DNA from: Myroides odoratus
Lineage (GTDB): Bacteria > Bacteroidota > Bacteroidia > Flavobacteriales > Flavobacteriaceae
Assembly (NCBI RefSeq): GCF_001549985.1
Contig: NZ_LROZ01000001.1
Location: 124,001 to 188,000, forward strand
Reading direction: 5' to 3'
DNA length: 64,000 nucleotides
The notes beneath the pieces were generated by a model. The model was not told where the DNA came from. It was given only the letters and a program-made list of their open reading frames with translations, and made no database searches. A program made the position numbers and the translations under genes. Below, piece after piece: positions 51,509 through 60,115 of this stretch (position 1 is its first letter; every line of letters starts with the position of its first letter).

Positions 51509-52411
51509 ATGTCTATTAAAGTAGAAAACATTAGTAAATATTACGGCGAGCAACAAGCGTTAAGCGCCATTAGTTTCACGGTGCCTAAAGGGCAAATTGT
51601 GGGTTTCTTGGGTCCAAATGGAGCGGGAAAATCAACGCTGATGAAAATACTAACTACCTTTATTCACAGTGACGAAGGAGTTGCTTATGTCAACGAGTTT
51701 AACGTAGCAACACAAGCCAAAAAAGTACAACAATCGATTGGTTATTTACCGGAGCATAATCCATTGTATTTGGATATGTATGTCCGAGAGTATTTACAAT
51801 TTAATGCCTCGATTTACAAAACAAAAAAAGAACGCATTGAAGAAGTAATTACCTTAACAGGATTAACCCCTGAGGCACATAAAAAAATTGGACAACTGTC
51901 TAAAGGGTATCGTCAGCGTGTAGGAATTGCCACAGCTTTACTACACGATCCTGAAGTATTGATCTTAGATGAGCCAACCACAGGGCTTGACCCCAATCAA
52001 TTGGTCGAAATTAGAGAATTAATCAAGACGGTAGGAAAAGATAAAACGGTTTTTCTTTCTACGCATATTATGCAAGAAGTAGAAGCAATATGCGAACGCG
52101 TTATTATTATCAAGAAGGGGCATATTGTTGCAGATCAATTCTTACACGAATTATTAGACAACCAAAATGAACAAATTATTGCTGTAGAGTTTGACTTTAA
52201 GATCGAAATTGAATTCGTTAATCGAATTCCACATCTCATCCAAGCCAATCATGTACACGATACACAATGGGAACTTGTTTTTCCAACAGATCAGGACTAC
52301 CGTGCTACGGTGTATGATTTTGCGCAACAACAAGGGTTAAAAACGCTTTCCTTACAACCAAAGAACAAGAATTTAGAAAAACTTTTTCACGAATTTACAA
52401 CGACCGAATAA
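51509..52411 (+). CDS. gldA: Gliding-motility ABC transporter ATP-binding subunit GldA
   Basis: 300 residues from the ATG at 51509 (SIKVENISKYYGEQQALSAI). Upstream in-frame codons reach back into DUF1634, but this start gives the family N-terminus. Walker A is GPNGAGKSTLMK, the signature is QLSKGYRQRVGIA, and Walker B is VLILDEPTTGLD. The H-loop is FLSTHIMQE. GldA works with GldF and GldG, which are not in this window, in Bacteroidetes gliding or secretion. It closely resembles GldA over generic ABC-2 ATPases, but the latter cannot be excluded. Confidence 0.85.
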   Translation: MSIKVENISKYYGEQQALSAISFTVPKGQIVGFLGPNGAGKSTLMKILTTFIHSDEGVAYVNEFNVATQAKKVQQSIGYLPEHNPLYLDMYVREYLQFNASIYKTKKERIEEVITLTGLTPEAHKKIGQLSKGYRQRVGIATALLHDPEVLILDEPTTGLDPNQLVEIRELIKTVGKDKTVFLSTHIMQEVEAICERVIIIKKGHIVADQFLHELLDNQNEQIIAVEFDFKIEIEFVNRIPHLIQANHVHDTQWELVFPTDQDYRATVYDFAQQQGLKTLSLQPKNKNLEKLFHEFTTTE

Positions 52412-52420
52412 TAGAAATAA

Positions 52421-52446
52421 AAAAAAGAGCCTCGGGCTCTTTTTTT
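52421..52446. terminator. Bidirectional terminator
   Basis: AAAAAAGAGCC and GGCTCTTTTTT pair around a 3- to 4-base loop. It lies between the convergent gldA and dNK genes. Confidence 0.9.
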
Positions 52447-52455
52447 GTCTTTTAT

Positions 52456-53070
52456 CTAAAATAATCCATTGATTTCTGCATTGATTTTATCGATAATTAA
52501 TCCTAAATCTTCAGGCTTATCTACAAAATCCATGTGATCTACATCAATGACTAATAATTTTCCTTTGTCATATCCTTTGATCCAGTTTTCATAGCGATCA
52601 TTCAATCCACTTAAATACTCAATAGAAATTGAATTTTCATACTCTCTTCCTCTTTTGTGAATCTGTCCGACTAAATTAGGCACCGTACTTCTCAAGTAAA
52701 TTAATAAATCTGGTGCAGCTACTAAGTCTTGCATCAGGTCAAAAAGAGTAGCGTAGTTTTTAAAGTCTCGATTAGACATCAAGCCCATAGCATGCAAGTT
52801 CGGCGCGAAAATATGAGCATCCTCATATATCGTTCGATCTTGAATAATTGTTTTTCCACTTTGTCTAATTTGAAGTACTTGGCGAAAACGACTATTCAAG
52901 AAATAGACTTGTAAATTAAATGACCATCGATCCATTTGATGGTAGAAGTCATCTAAATATGGATTGTCAACCACATCTTCATAATGTGCTTCCCATCCAT
53001 AATGTTTGGCTAATAAATCTGTTAGTGTTGTTTTTCCCGCTCCAATATTTCCAGCAATCGCTATATGCAT
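52456..53070 (-). CDS. Deoxynucleoside kinase family protein
   Basis: 204 residues. The P-loop is IAGNIGAGKTTL (residues 4-15), and the ERx-like motif is QDRTIYEDAHIFA. The LID region has Arg in HKRGREYENSISIEYL, and D-E is in VIDVDHMDF. It phosphorylates deoxynucleosides to dNMPs using ATP. In Bacteroidetes such genes often sit in nucleotide/folate operons, as here behind thyA and folA. The ATG overlaps the preceding stop by one base (TAATG). Confidence 0.9.
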   Translation of the reverse strand: MHIAIAGNIGAGKTTLTDLLAKHYGWEAHYEDVVDNPYLDDFYHQMDRWSFNLQVYFLNSRFRQVLQIRQSGKTIIQDRTIYEDAHIFAPNLHAMGLMSNRDFKNYATLFDLMQDLVAAPDLLIYLRSTVPNLVGQIHKRGREYENSISIEYLSGLNDRYENWIKGYDKGKLLVIDVDHMDFVDKPEDLGLIIDKINAEINGLF

Positions 53071-53864
53071 TACGGTAATTTTATTTGATAATTATTTATT
53101 TTTTGCTCGGTAAAAATACTCAATTTTTGAGTGTTATAAAAGAAGCCTAAAATGCTTTTTACATCAACTGCAATTTCCCAAATCTTATTCTTCTCCATAT
53201 CAACATAGTACAGCTTATTTAGATGCGAATAAAATACTTGTTTATTATTTACAATTTGAATGTGTTCATAATCTGTAGGCAATGTATAGTCTAATACTTC
53301 ATTACCATAGATATCTATCCCTTTAATATGATTAGTAGAAGTAATACGATACAAATAATTCAGGGTAGACTGATAGGTCTTGATTTGCTCCTCTTTAATT
53401 GTATAAATATTGCGTACTTCAAGTGTACTTAAATTATAACGCAACACACTTTGATTGGCTTGATTTACAATCCATAAATTCTTCTGTGTACTTGTACCTA
53501 TATAAGCAGGATCCATAGCTGAGAAACGCCCTGTCAGATCAATGGTGTTTAATAGCGCTAATTCCTTACTCAATAAAACGATGGAATTAAAATCACTATA
53601 AAACAGAACAGGAAACTGAGCATTGGTTAAGTCTACCATTTTCAGTGTACCTAGCTTAGGTAAGCTAAAATGCTCTGAGCTGTATTTACTTCGTTTGCGC
53701 AATATGTTTTCTTCTTGTGTAAAGGTATTGTCAAAAATATCTTTACTGAGGAACACTTCTTTTTCCTTCAGTGTTTCACTATTTAAATACTGTGCTTGCA
53801 CGGATTCTTGAGCCGTTGCAACAAAACTACCGCAAAGCATAAACAAAGCGAATAACTTTTTCAT
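53070..53864 (-). CDS. Secreted beta-propeller-like protein, unknown function
   Basis: 264 residues. Signal peptide (KKLFALFMLCGSFVATA). Repeated short beta blocks such as VLFYSDFNSIVLLSKELALL and LWIVNQANQSVLRYNLSTLE suggest a beta-propeller-like fold, though no family motif is certain. It lies 2 bp after folA and overlaps the dNK start, so it is tied to the nucleotide operon. Its link to nucleotide metabolism is unexplained. Confidence 0.65.
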   Translation of the reverse strand: MKKLFALFMLCGSFVATAQESVQAQYLNSETLKEKEVFLSKDIFDNTFTQEENILRKRSKYSSEHFSLPKLGTLKMVDLTNAQFPVLFYSDFNSIVLLSKELALLNTIDLTGRFSAMDPAYIGTSTQKNLWIVNQANQSVLRYNLSTLEVRNIYTIKEEQIKTYQSTLNYLYRITSTNHIKGIDIYGNEVLDYTLPTDYEHIQIVNNKQVFYSHLNKLYYVDMEKNKIWEIAVDVKSILGFFYNTQKLSIFTEQKINNYQIKLP

Positions 53865-53866
53865 AT

Positions 53867-54352
53867 CTACTTTCGAGTATACGTTTGAAAAGTAAAAGCG
53901 TAGGCGTGTCGTTCATCTTGTGGATGATAACTCTCCTTTACCAATTGCCAATCGGAAGTTGAGAATTCAGGAAAAAACGCATCTCCATCAAAAGAAGCGT
54001 GAATTTGAGTTAGTTCTAATTTATCCGCGTAATCCAGAGCTTGGTGATAAATTTCACCTCCACCAATTACAAATACTTCTTTTTCGTTTTGGGTCAGCGT
54101 GAGGGCTTCCTTCAAACTATGTACCACTATGCAATGTTCTGGAACAACGTAATCTTGTTGTCTCGTAATAATCACATGAGTACGATTAGGTAAAGGTTTA
54201 GGGAAAGATTCAAACGTCTTACGTCCCATAATAATATAATGATGGGAAGTTAATGCTTTGAAGTGTTTAAAATCATCCGGTAAATGCCAAATGATTGCAT
54301 TGTCTTTTCCTAATACTTTATTCTCTGCAATTGCTGCTATTAACGTGATCAT
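53867..54352 (-). CDS. folA: Dihydrofolate reductase
   Basis: 161 residues, full length. It reduces dihydrofolate with NADPH, regenerating the cofactor used by thymidylate synthase. Motifs are ITLIAAIAENKVLGKDNAIIWHLPDD (including active-site Trp and Asp), IIMGRKTFESFPKPLPNR and EVFVIGGGEIYHQAL. It lies in the thyA-2TM-folA operon; 3 bp follow the 2TM gene. Confidence 0.97.
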   Translation of the reverse strand: MITLIAAIAENKVLGKDNAIIWHLPDDFKHFKALTSHHYIIMGRKTFESFPKPLPNRTHVIITRQQDYVVPEHCIVVHSLKEALTLTQNEKEVFVIGGGEIYHQALDYADKLELTQIHASFDGDAFFPEFSTSDWQLVKESYHPQDERHAYAFTFQTYTRK

Positions 54353-54355
54353 TAT

Positions 54356-54736
54356 TTACTGTTTTGAATCGTCGTGATTTAAATCGCGTTTTACATCCAC
54401 TAAAGGAAAATCTTTTTCCACTTTAGCGCGTAATTGTCTAATTTTTTCTTGTTGGATAGCGATTAATCGTTCAATTTCTCGCTCTTGCCAAGCAGGCCCC
54501 ATAAAGCGATTAATGACCAATACATTAATCACGTGAAACAAGAGTAACAAGGCCCATGCTCCTACAGCATATGTCCACCATACGCCTACAACTTGCGGAT
54601 CCTTCACCCACATATTGATTCCGTATAGTACGATAGACCCCAAAAGAAAAACAACAAAGTGAAACAACAACATCTTGCGCTGTTTGATTCGATTCTTTGC
54701 GTATTCGTACTGTTTAATTGCTTCCGTTTTTTCCAT
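54356..54736 (-). CDS. 2TM domain protein
   Basis: 126 residues. Two membrane segments (about 21-41 and 50-72) with the pattern AKNRIKQRKMLLFHFVVFLLG, then VWWTYAVGAWALLLLFHVIN, typical of the 2TM domain family in Bacteroidetes. It has a C-terminal helical charged part. Its role is unknown. It lies between thyA (18 bp) and folA (3 bp). Confidence 0.75.
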   Translation of the reverse strand: MEKTEAIKQYEYAKNRIKQRKMLLFHFVVFLLGSIVLYGINMWVKDPQVVGVWWTYAVGAWALLLLFHVINVLVINRFMGPAWQEREIERLIAIQQEKIRQLRAKVEKDFPLVDVKRDLNHDDSKQ

Positions 54737-54754
54737 AGCATTTTTGGATTAGAA

Positions 54755-55579
54755 TTATACAGATACTTTACCTTTTATCGCAGGATGAGACACATAATCT
54801 TCTAGTGTAAAATCCTCGTAAGTAAAGCTAAAAATATCTTTTACAGCTGGATTAATTTTCATTTTTGGCAACGCATAAGGGGTTCTACTGAGCTGCAAGT
54901 TTACTTGTTCAATGTGGTTGTTGTAAATGTGAACATCTCCAAACGTATGAACAAAATCACCCACTTCTAAATCGCAAACTTGAGCAACCATCATCGTCAA
55001 TAAGGCATATGAAGCAATATTAAATGGCACCCCTAAGAAAACATCCGCACTGCGTTGATACAGCTGACAAGACAATTTTCCTTCTGCTACATAAAATTGA
55101 AAGAAGGAATGACACGGAGGTAAGGCCGCTTTATTATTAGCTACATTTTCTGCAAAAGAAACACCAGTATCAGGCAATACGCTTGGGTTCCATGCCGAAA
55201 CCATGATGCGTCTACTATCTGGATTGTTCTTTAAGGTATCGATTACTTCTTTGATTTGATCAATCCCCTCTCCGTTCCAATTGCGCCATTGATATCCGTA
55301 TACAGGTCCCAAATCTCCATTTTCATCTGCCCATTCATCCCAAATACGAACCCCGTTTTCTTTTAGATAAGCGATATTTGTTTCTCCTTTTAAAAACCAT
55401 AAAAGCTCGTGGATAATGGATTTTAAATGTACTTTTTTAGTTGTTACCAAAGGAAATCCTTCTGCTAGATCAAAACGCATTTGATGACCAAAGATACTCT
55501 TGGTTCCCGTTCCGGTACGATCTCCTTTTTGTACACCTTTATCTAAAACTTCTTGTACTAAATTTAAATATTGTTTCAT
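54755..55579 (-). CDS. thyA: Thymidylate synthase
   Basis: 274 residues. It converts dUMP to dTMP using methylene-tetrahydrofolate. Motifs are [16 protein letters not shown] and [20 protein letters not shown], with the catalytic Cys in [36 protein letters not shown] (substrate binding) and [11 protein letters not shown] follow. Full length. It lies in an operon 19 bp after the DUF151 gene. The presence of folA and a deoxynucleoside kinase completes a dTMP/folate cycle unit. Confidence 0.98.
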   Translation of the reverse strand: MKQYLNLVQEVLDKGVQKGDRTGTGTKSIFGHQMRFDLAEGFPLVTTKKVHLKSIIHELLWFLKGETNIAYLKENGVRIWDEWADENGDLGPVYGYQWRNWNGEGIDQIKEVIDTLKNNPDSRRIMVSAWNPSVLPDTGVSFAENVANNKAALPPCHSFFQFYVAEGKLSCQLYQRSADVFLGVPFNIASYALLTMMVAQVCDLEVGDFVHTFGDVHIYNNHIEQVNLQLSRTPYALPKMKINPAVKDIFSFTYEDFTLEDYVSHPAIKGKVSV

Positions 55580-55598
55580 TCTTTCCCTCCTTAATTAA

Positions 55599-56213
55599 CT
55601 ATGATCGCTTACTAATTTCGTCTCTTATTCTCGCTGCTGTTTCGTAATCTTCATTACCAATAGCTTCATTTAATAATCGCTGTAAATCTTGTAATCCAAA
55701 TTTACTGTAGCCCTTTCCTTCAATATCTAATTCTAGAAATTGTTCCACTTGACTTGCGATATCGTCATCTGCAGGATCTTCTTCTTCTACTTCTGGATTT
55801 CCACTTAAAATAATTCCTGCTTTATTCATGATATCAGGATAGGTATAAATGGGAGCAAAAAAGCGAATTGCTAACGCAATTGCATCGGATGTACGAGCGT
55901 CCATCACTTCTTCAGTTCCATTTTTTTCCCAAACTAAACTCGAAAAGAACACGCCATCCACTAATTTGTGAACGATGACATGTTTGAGTTGAATATCAAA
56001 TGTATCGGCAAAACTTTTAAATAAATCGTGGGTTAAAGGTCTTGGAGGTCTAATTTCTTCTTCAATAGCAATGGCAATCGCCTGTGCCTCAAAAGCTCCA
56101 ATAACAATAGGTAATTTTCGATCCCCGTGCTCTTCATCTAAGATAAGGGCATAGGCACCATTTTGAGAATGGCTATATGAAATTCCTTTAACTGTCAGCT
56201 TAATCAAACTCAT
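55599..56213 (-). CDS. Bifunctional nuclease (DUF151) with UvrB/UvrC motif
   Basis: 204 residues. The N-terminal part is a DUF151/BFN domain: ALILDEEHGDRKLPIVIGAFEA, HDLFKSFADTFD, VMDARTSDAIALAIRF. The C-terminal ~35 residues are a UVR motif (LQDLQRLLNEAIGNEDYETAARIRDEI). Members of the BFN family have been reported as nucleases; the UVR tail suggests contact with other proteins. It heads the thyA/folA/dNK operon. Confidence 0.88.
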   Translation of the reverse strand: MSLIKLTVKGISYSHSQNGAYALILDEEHGDRKLPIVIGAFEAQAIAIAIEEEIRPPRPLTHDLFKSFADTFDIQLKHVIVHKLVDGVFFSSLVWEKNGTEEVMDARTSDAIALAIRFFAPIYTYPDIMNKAGIILSGNPEVEEEDPADDDIASQVEQFLELDIEGKGYSKFGLQDLQRLLNEAIGNEDYETAARIRDEISKRS

Positions 56214-56236
56214 AATTTTCTTTATAAAAACAAAAA

Positions 56237-56283
56237 ACAGTAACTAAATCAAAGATAAACAATCTTTAGATTTTAGTTACTGT
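56237..56283. terminator. Terminator of the etfBA operon
   Basis: ACAGTAACTAAA and TTTAGTTACTGT form a 12-bp outer stem, with an inner AAAGAT/ATCTTT helix. It lies between etfA and the DUF151 gene. Confidence 0.85.
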
Positions 56284-56315
56284 CTAAGTCAATTATCTAA
56301 ATCAAAAAATGCTGA

Positions 56316-57284
56316 TTACGCGTTTTTCGCTTTGAATTCTTTTAATTTCTCTACTAATTGAGGTAATACTTGGAAAGCATCTCCTACGATTCCGTAGTCT
56401 GCAACTTTAAAGAAAGGAGCTTCTGGATCTGTGTTGATGACTACTTTCACTTTTGATGAGTTCACCCCAGCAATATGTTGAATTGCTCCAGAGATACCTA
56501 CAGCGATATAAAGGTTAGCTGCTACTGGTTTTCCAGTTTGTCCTACGTGCTCTTCGTGTGATCTCCATCCCACATCCGATACAGGTTTAGAACAAGCTAA
56601 TGCAGCTCCTAATACCTCTGCTAAATCTTCTAACATTCCCCAGTTTTCTGGTCCTTTCATTCCACGTCCACCTGATACTACGATATCAGCATCAGCGATG
56701 GTTACTTTTCCAGATACTTTCTCTACTCCTTCTACTTTTAAGCTGAAGTCAGCATCATTTAAACTTGGAGCAAAATCTTCTGCAGCCGCAGCACCAGAAG
56801 TTTCAACCAATCCAAATGAATTTTTCCCTAAAGCGATTACTTTTACATCTGAACTAATTTCAGTAAAGTTAAAGGCTTTGTTTGAGAATCCTGTTCTTTT
56901 TACTACAAATGGAGCAGTACTTTCAGGTAAAGCAATTACGTTAGATGCAAAACCTGCATTTAATCCAATTGCAACTGCTGGAGCAGCGTATAAACTGTCT
57001 GTTGAAGAAGATAAAACAACTAATTTAGCTCCTTCTTTTTGAGCCGCTTGTTTAATTACATCGGCATATGCTTTTGCGTTGAATGTATTTAATTTATCAC
57101 TAGATACTTTTAATACTTTATCAACCCCGTATTTCCCTAATTCGCTAACATCAGCAGCATTAACTGTTACAGCAGTAACCGTTGTTCCCATTGATTCTGC
57201 TACTTTCTTCGCATAAGAAGCTAATTCTAATGCTACTTTTTTAAATTTTCCTTCTGCTGATTCAGCATATATTAAAACTGACAT
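56316..57284 (-). CDS. etfA: Electron transfer flavoprotein subunit alpha
   Basis: 322 residues. It binds FAD in the C-terminal domain (VVSGGRGMKGPENWGMLEDL, then SRKP-like ALACSKPVSDVGWRSHEEHVGQTGK and LYIAVGISGAIQHIAGVNSS). With EtfB it carries electrons from acyl-CoA dehydrogenases to the quinone pool. It lies 32 bp after etfB. It ends at a strong terminator. Confidence 0.96.
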   Translation of the reverse strand: MSVLIYAESAEGKFKKVALELASYAKKVAESMGTTVTAVTVNAADVSELGKYGVDKVLKVSSDKLNTFNAKAYADVIKQAAQKEGAKLVVLSSSTDSLYAAPAVAIGLNAGFASNVIALPESTAPFVVKRTGFSNKAFNFTEISSDVKVIALGKNSFGLVETSGAAAAEDFAPSLNDADFSLKVEGVEKVSGKVTIADADIVVSGGRGMKGPENWGMLEDLAEVLGAALACSKPVSDVGWRSHEEHVGQTGKPVAANLYIAVGISGAIQHIAGVNSSKVKVVINTDPEAPFFKVADYGIVGDAFQVLPQLVEKLKEFKAKNA

Positions 57285-57316
57285 ACTTTTTCTTTTTAAG
57301 GTTAAAAACTACTAGA

Positions 57317-58063
57317 TTAGATCACTTTTGCTTCGTTGTGCAACAAATTGATTAACTCATCTAAGTTATCTGGAGCAATCATTTTACAAGCTGATTTTGC
57401 AGCTGGTTTTTCGAATTTCACTGCTTTAGTAGCGGCATCTGCTCCTACAGGCTCAAGCACAGTTAAAGCTTTTGTTCTAGCAGCCATAATTCCACGCATA
57501 TTTGGAATACGTAGATCTTTCTCATCTACTAACCCTTTTTGCCCTCCAATAACCATTGGTAATTTTCCTGATATTGTTTCTTTACCTCCATCAATTTGAC
57601 GAATTGCTTTTACCGCTGTTCCATCAACATCCATACCTTCACATGAATTGATGAAGTCATATCCTAAGATAGCAGCTAACATTCCAGGAACCATTCCACC
57701 ATTATAGTCTAATGATTCTTTTCCAGCCAATACTAAATCATATCCTCCGTTTTTCACTACTTCAGCTAATTGTTTTGCAACAAATAAACCATCTGTAGGT
57801 ACAGCATTTACACGGATTGCTTCATCAGCACCAATAGCTAATGCTTTTCTCAATGTAGGTTCTGTGTCAGCTCCTCCAACATTAACTACAGTAACTGTAG
57901 CTCCTTGTTTTTCTTTAAACCAAATGGCACGTGTTAATGCATACTCATCGTTAGCATTGATCACAAATTGTACCCCATTTGTATCAAATTCAGCATCACC
58001 ATTCGTGAAATTGATTTTTGATGTAGTATCAGGCACGTGGCTGATGCAAACTAATATCTTCAT
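57317..58063 (-). CDS. etfB: Electron transfer flavoprotein subunit beta
   Basis: 248 residues. MKILVCISHVPDTTSKINFT begins the AMP-binding fold. The motifs are NANDEYALTRAIWFKE, VLAGKESLDYNGGMVPGMLA and DLRIPNMRGIMAARTKAL, the last being the EtfB recognition loop region. It forms the heterodimer with EtfA. It is the first gene of the pair. The 266-bp gap upstream (58064-58329) holds no gene I can support. Confidence 0.96.
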   Translation of the reverse strand: MKILVCISHVPDTTSKINFTNGDAEFDTNGVQFVINANDEYALTRAIWFKEKQGATVTVVNVGGADTEPTLRKALAIGADEAIRVNAVPTDGLFVAKQLAEVVKNGGYDLVLAGKESLDYNGGMVPGMLAAILGYDFINSCEGMDVDGTAVKAIRQIDGGKETISGKLPMVIGGQKGLVDEKDLRIPNMRGIMAARTKALTVLEPVGADAATKAVKFEKPAAKSACKMIAPDNLDELINLLHNEAKVI

Positions 58064-58329
58064 TATTATTATAGTTTTTTGTTTTACAATATTACTTGTG
58101 AACGAAAATAAGAATTTATTTCGAACTTTTTACTATGCAAGCATACTAATTTAGTTTGAATTAACCAAATAAAATTTACTAAATCGCATAATAAGTCACA
58201 ATCTTTTCCATGATTTTGTTCATCAAATAGTCATTCTTTGAAACAAAAGACAAAAAATTAAAAAGTTTGTAATTTAATTGAAACTAGATAAAAGTAAGAC
58301 ACATCATCTAAACATGAATAAAAATTAAA

Positions 58330-59388
58330 CTATCTTTTTTTTTCTAACGCTAACCTTATTAATTCTGAAAGCAAATCAGATACTGATAAACCAGAATATT
58401 CAAAGAGTTTAGGATACATGCTATAAGGCGTAAACCCTGGTAGTGTATTAATCTCATTAACAACAAAATCTCCATCTGCTTTTAAAAAAAAATCAATGCG
58501 AGCAAAACCCTCACAACAAACAACTTGATAAGCTTTTAGAGCACACAATCTAATTTTCTCAGAAATTTCAACAAGAACATCAGCAGGAATTTTCATTGTA
58601 GCCTTAGATGTATTACAGTATTTTACATCGTAAGAGTAAAAATCTGTACTTGTAACTATTTCACCAAGAGAAGAAGAAATAGGTTTCTCGTTTCCTAAAA
58701 TACTACATTCTATTTCTTTTCCTTCAATTGCCTCCTCAATCAAAATCTTAGTATCGAATCGAAAAGCGAGATCTAATGCTACTGTAAAATCTCTACTATT
58801 ATAAACTTTAGATACTCCAAAAGAAGATCCACCATTACAAGGTTTCACAAAAAAGGGACTACCAAGTTCCTTTACAATTTGATTAAAGGTTATTATTTCT
58901 TTATTTACTTGATATAAAGTGATAAACCGAGTAATAGGAATCCCATTATCTTTTAAAATGCGTTTCGTTATTTCTTTATCCATACAAATTGAAGATCCCA
59001 AAACACTAGAACCTACGCAAGAAATACCGAGAAATCTAAAAAAACCTTGTAAAGTTCCATCTTCACCAAAACCACCATGTATAATAGGAAAAACAACAGT
59101 AAAAATAGCTAATACTTCGTGAGTTTGGCTATCGACAATTAATCCATTCCCCTGATCCTCTTGTATATGTACTTTTCGTGCCTGACTAAAGTAGTCATCT
59201 ACTGTCAAATCTACCTGTTCTTTTGCATAATCGCAATTATAATACCATTGTCCTTTTTTATTATTTCCCAAAAGAAGAACTTCAAATTGAAATTTATTAA
59301 TTGCATTATAAATAGTAGTAGCCGAGATTAAGGACACTTCATATTCTGGAGATCTACCTCCAAATACTATAGCAACTTTTTGTTTCAT
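58330..59388 (-). CDS. D-alanine--D-alanine ligase-like enzyme
   Basis: 352 residues, full-length Ddl. Motifs are VAIVFGGRSPEYEVSLISA, HGGFGEDGTLQGFFRFLG, GSSICMDKEITKRILKDNGI, FVKPCNGGSSFGVSKV and a final EINTLPGFTPYSMYPKLF. The omega-loop reads FYSYDVKY with Tyr, which is the D-Ala-D-Ala type rather than the His of D-lactate ligases. It joins two amino acids (normally D-Ala) with ATP. It is the last gene of the operon, 4 bp after the methyltransferase. The genome surely has another ddl elsewhere, so this copy is probably specialised or a self-protection copy (inference). Confidence 0.88.
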   Translation of the reverse strand: MKQKVAIVFGGRSPEYEVSLISATTIYNAINKFQFEVLLLGNNKKGQWYYNCDYAKEQVDLTVDDYFSQARKVHIQEDQGNGLIVDSQTHEVLAIFTVVFPIIHGGFGEDGTLQGFFRFLGISCVGSSVLGSSICMDKEITKRILKDNGIPITRFITLYQVNKEIITFNQIVKELGSPFFVKPCNGGSSFGVSKVYNSRDFTVALDLAFRFDTKILIEEAIEGKEIECSILGNEKPISSSLGEIVTSTDFYSYDVKYCNTSKATMKIPADVLVEISEKIRLCALKAYQVVCCEGFARIDFFLKADGDFVVNEINTLPGFTPYSMYPKLFEYSGLSVSDLLSELIRLALEKKR

Positions 59389-59392
59389 CTTT

Positions 59393-60115
59393 TTATTTTG
59401 TCTTTTTTTTCAGTACATAACAAACAACCTTATACTCTTCAAAAGATTCGCGAGCATCTAAAATTTCTTTATAGACGAGATTATCAAACATATCGATAAT
59501 CTCAAACCCCGTTTTTTCTATTACTTCTCTCAGATTATCCACACTTTTATACGTTTCCCAAGAATCCTCATTTTGAAAATTCAAGGGAGAGCAACCTATA
59601 ACAAGTCCATCATCTGCTAGAATTTTAAAAAATTTTTTGATATTATATTCTATGGAGCCACATCTATCCAAATAATTCACATTGACTATTAAATCAAAAT
59701 TATTATCTACAAAATTGTATCGCTCAAAATTTTCGCACAAAAACTTAATATTCGCAAACGAAAAACTCGGTAATTTTAAGTCTTTAAAGCCCCTATTCGC
59801 TAAAGAAATCTTTTTCCCTTTATAGCTTGATGAATTAATCTCCTTTGCAGTTTCAATCATTTTTTTTGATTCATCAAGAGCTATAATAAAACTTTTCTTA
59901 TAAATCTTTGCCAAATCAAAAGTTGTCCTTCCAACACCACAGCCAACATCTAAAATCTTTTTTTTATTAGTTTCTTCTAAATTGCTTACAACTAATGATA
60001 TTATAGTTCGATATAATCCTTCTGAATAGGCATAATTATTTAAATACCCATATGACCATAATGCCATATAAGCTTGAACAAAATCTTCATTCTCATATTT
60101 ACTCAACTCCATCAT
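59393..60115 (-). CDS. SAM-dependent methyltransferase (class I)
   Basis: 240 residues. Motif I is KILDVGCGVGRTTFDLAK (about 55-72), the acidic strand is FIIALDESKKMIETAKE, and a FDLIVNVNYLDRCG block and DDGLVIGCSPLNF follow. The fold is that of small-molecule or N-/O-methyltransferases; the acceptor is unknown. The ATG overlaps the SHMT-like stop by 4 bp, so the two are coupled. A methylated amino-acid product of the neighbouring enzyme is a natural guess, but only a guess. Confidence 0.82.
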   Translation of the reverse strand: MMELSKYENEDFVQAYMALWSYGYLNNYAYSEGLYRTIISLVVSNLEETNKKKILDVGCGVGRTTFDLAKIYKKSFIIALDESKKMIETAKEINSSSYKGKKISLANRGFKDLKLPSFSFANIKFLCENFERYNFVDNNFDLIVNVNYLDRCGSIEYNIKKFFKILADDGLVIGCSPLNFQNEDSWETYKSVDNLREVIEKTGFEIIDMFDNLVYKEILDARESFEEYKVVCYVLKKKTK

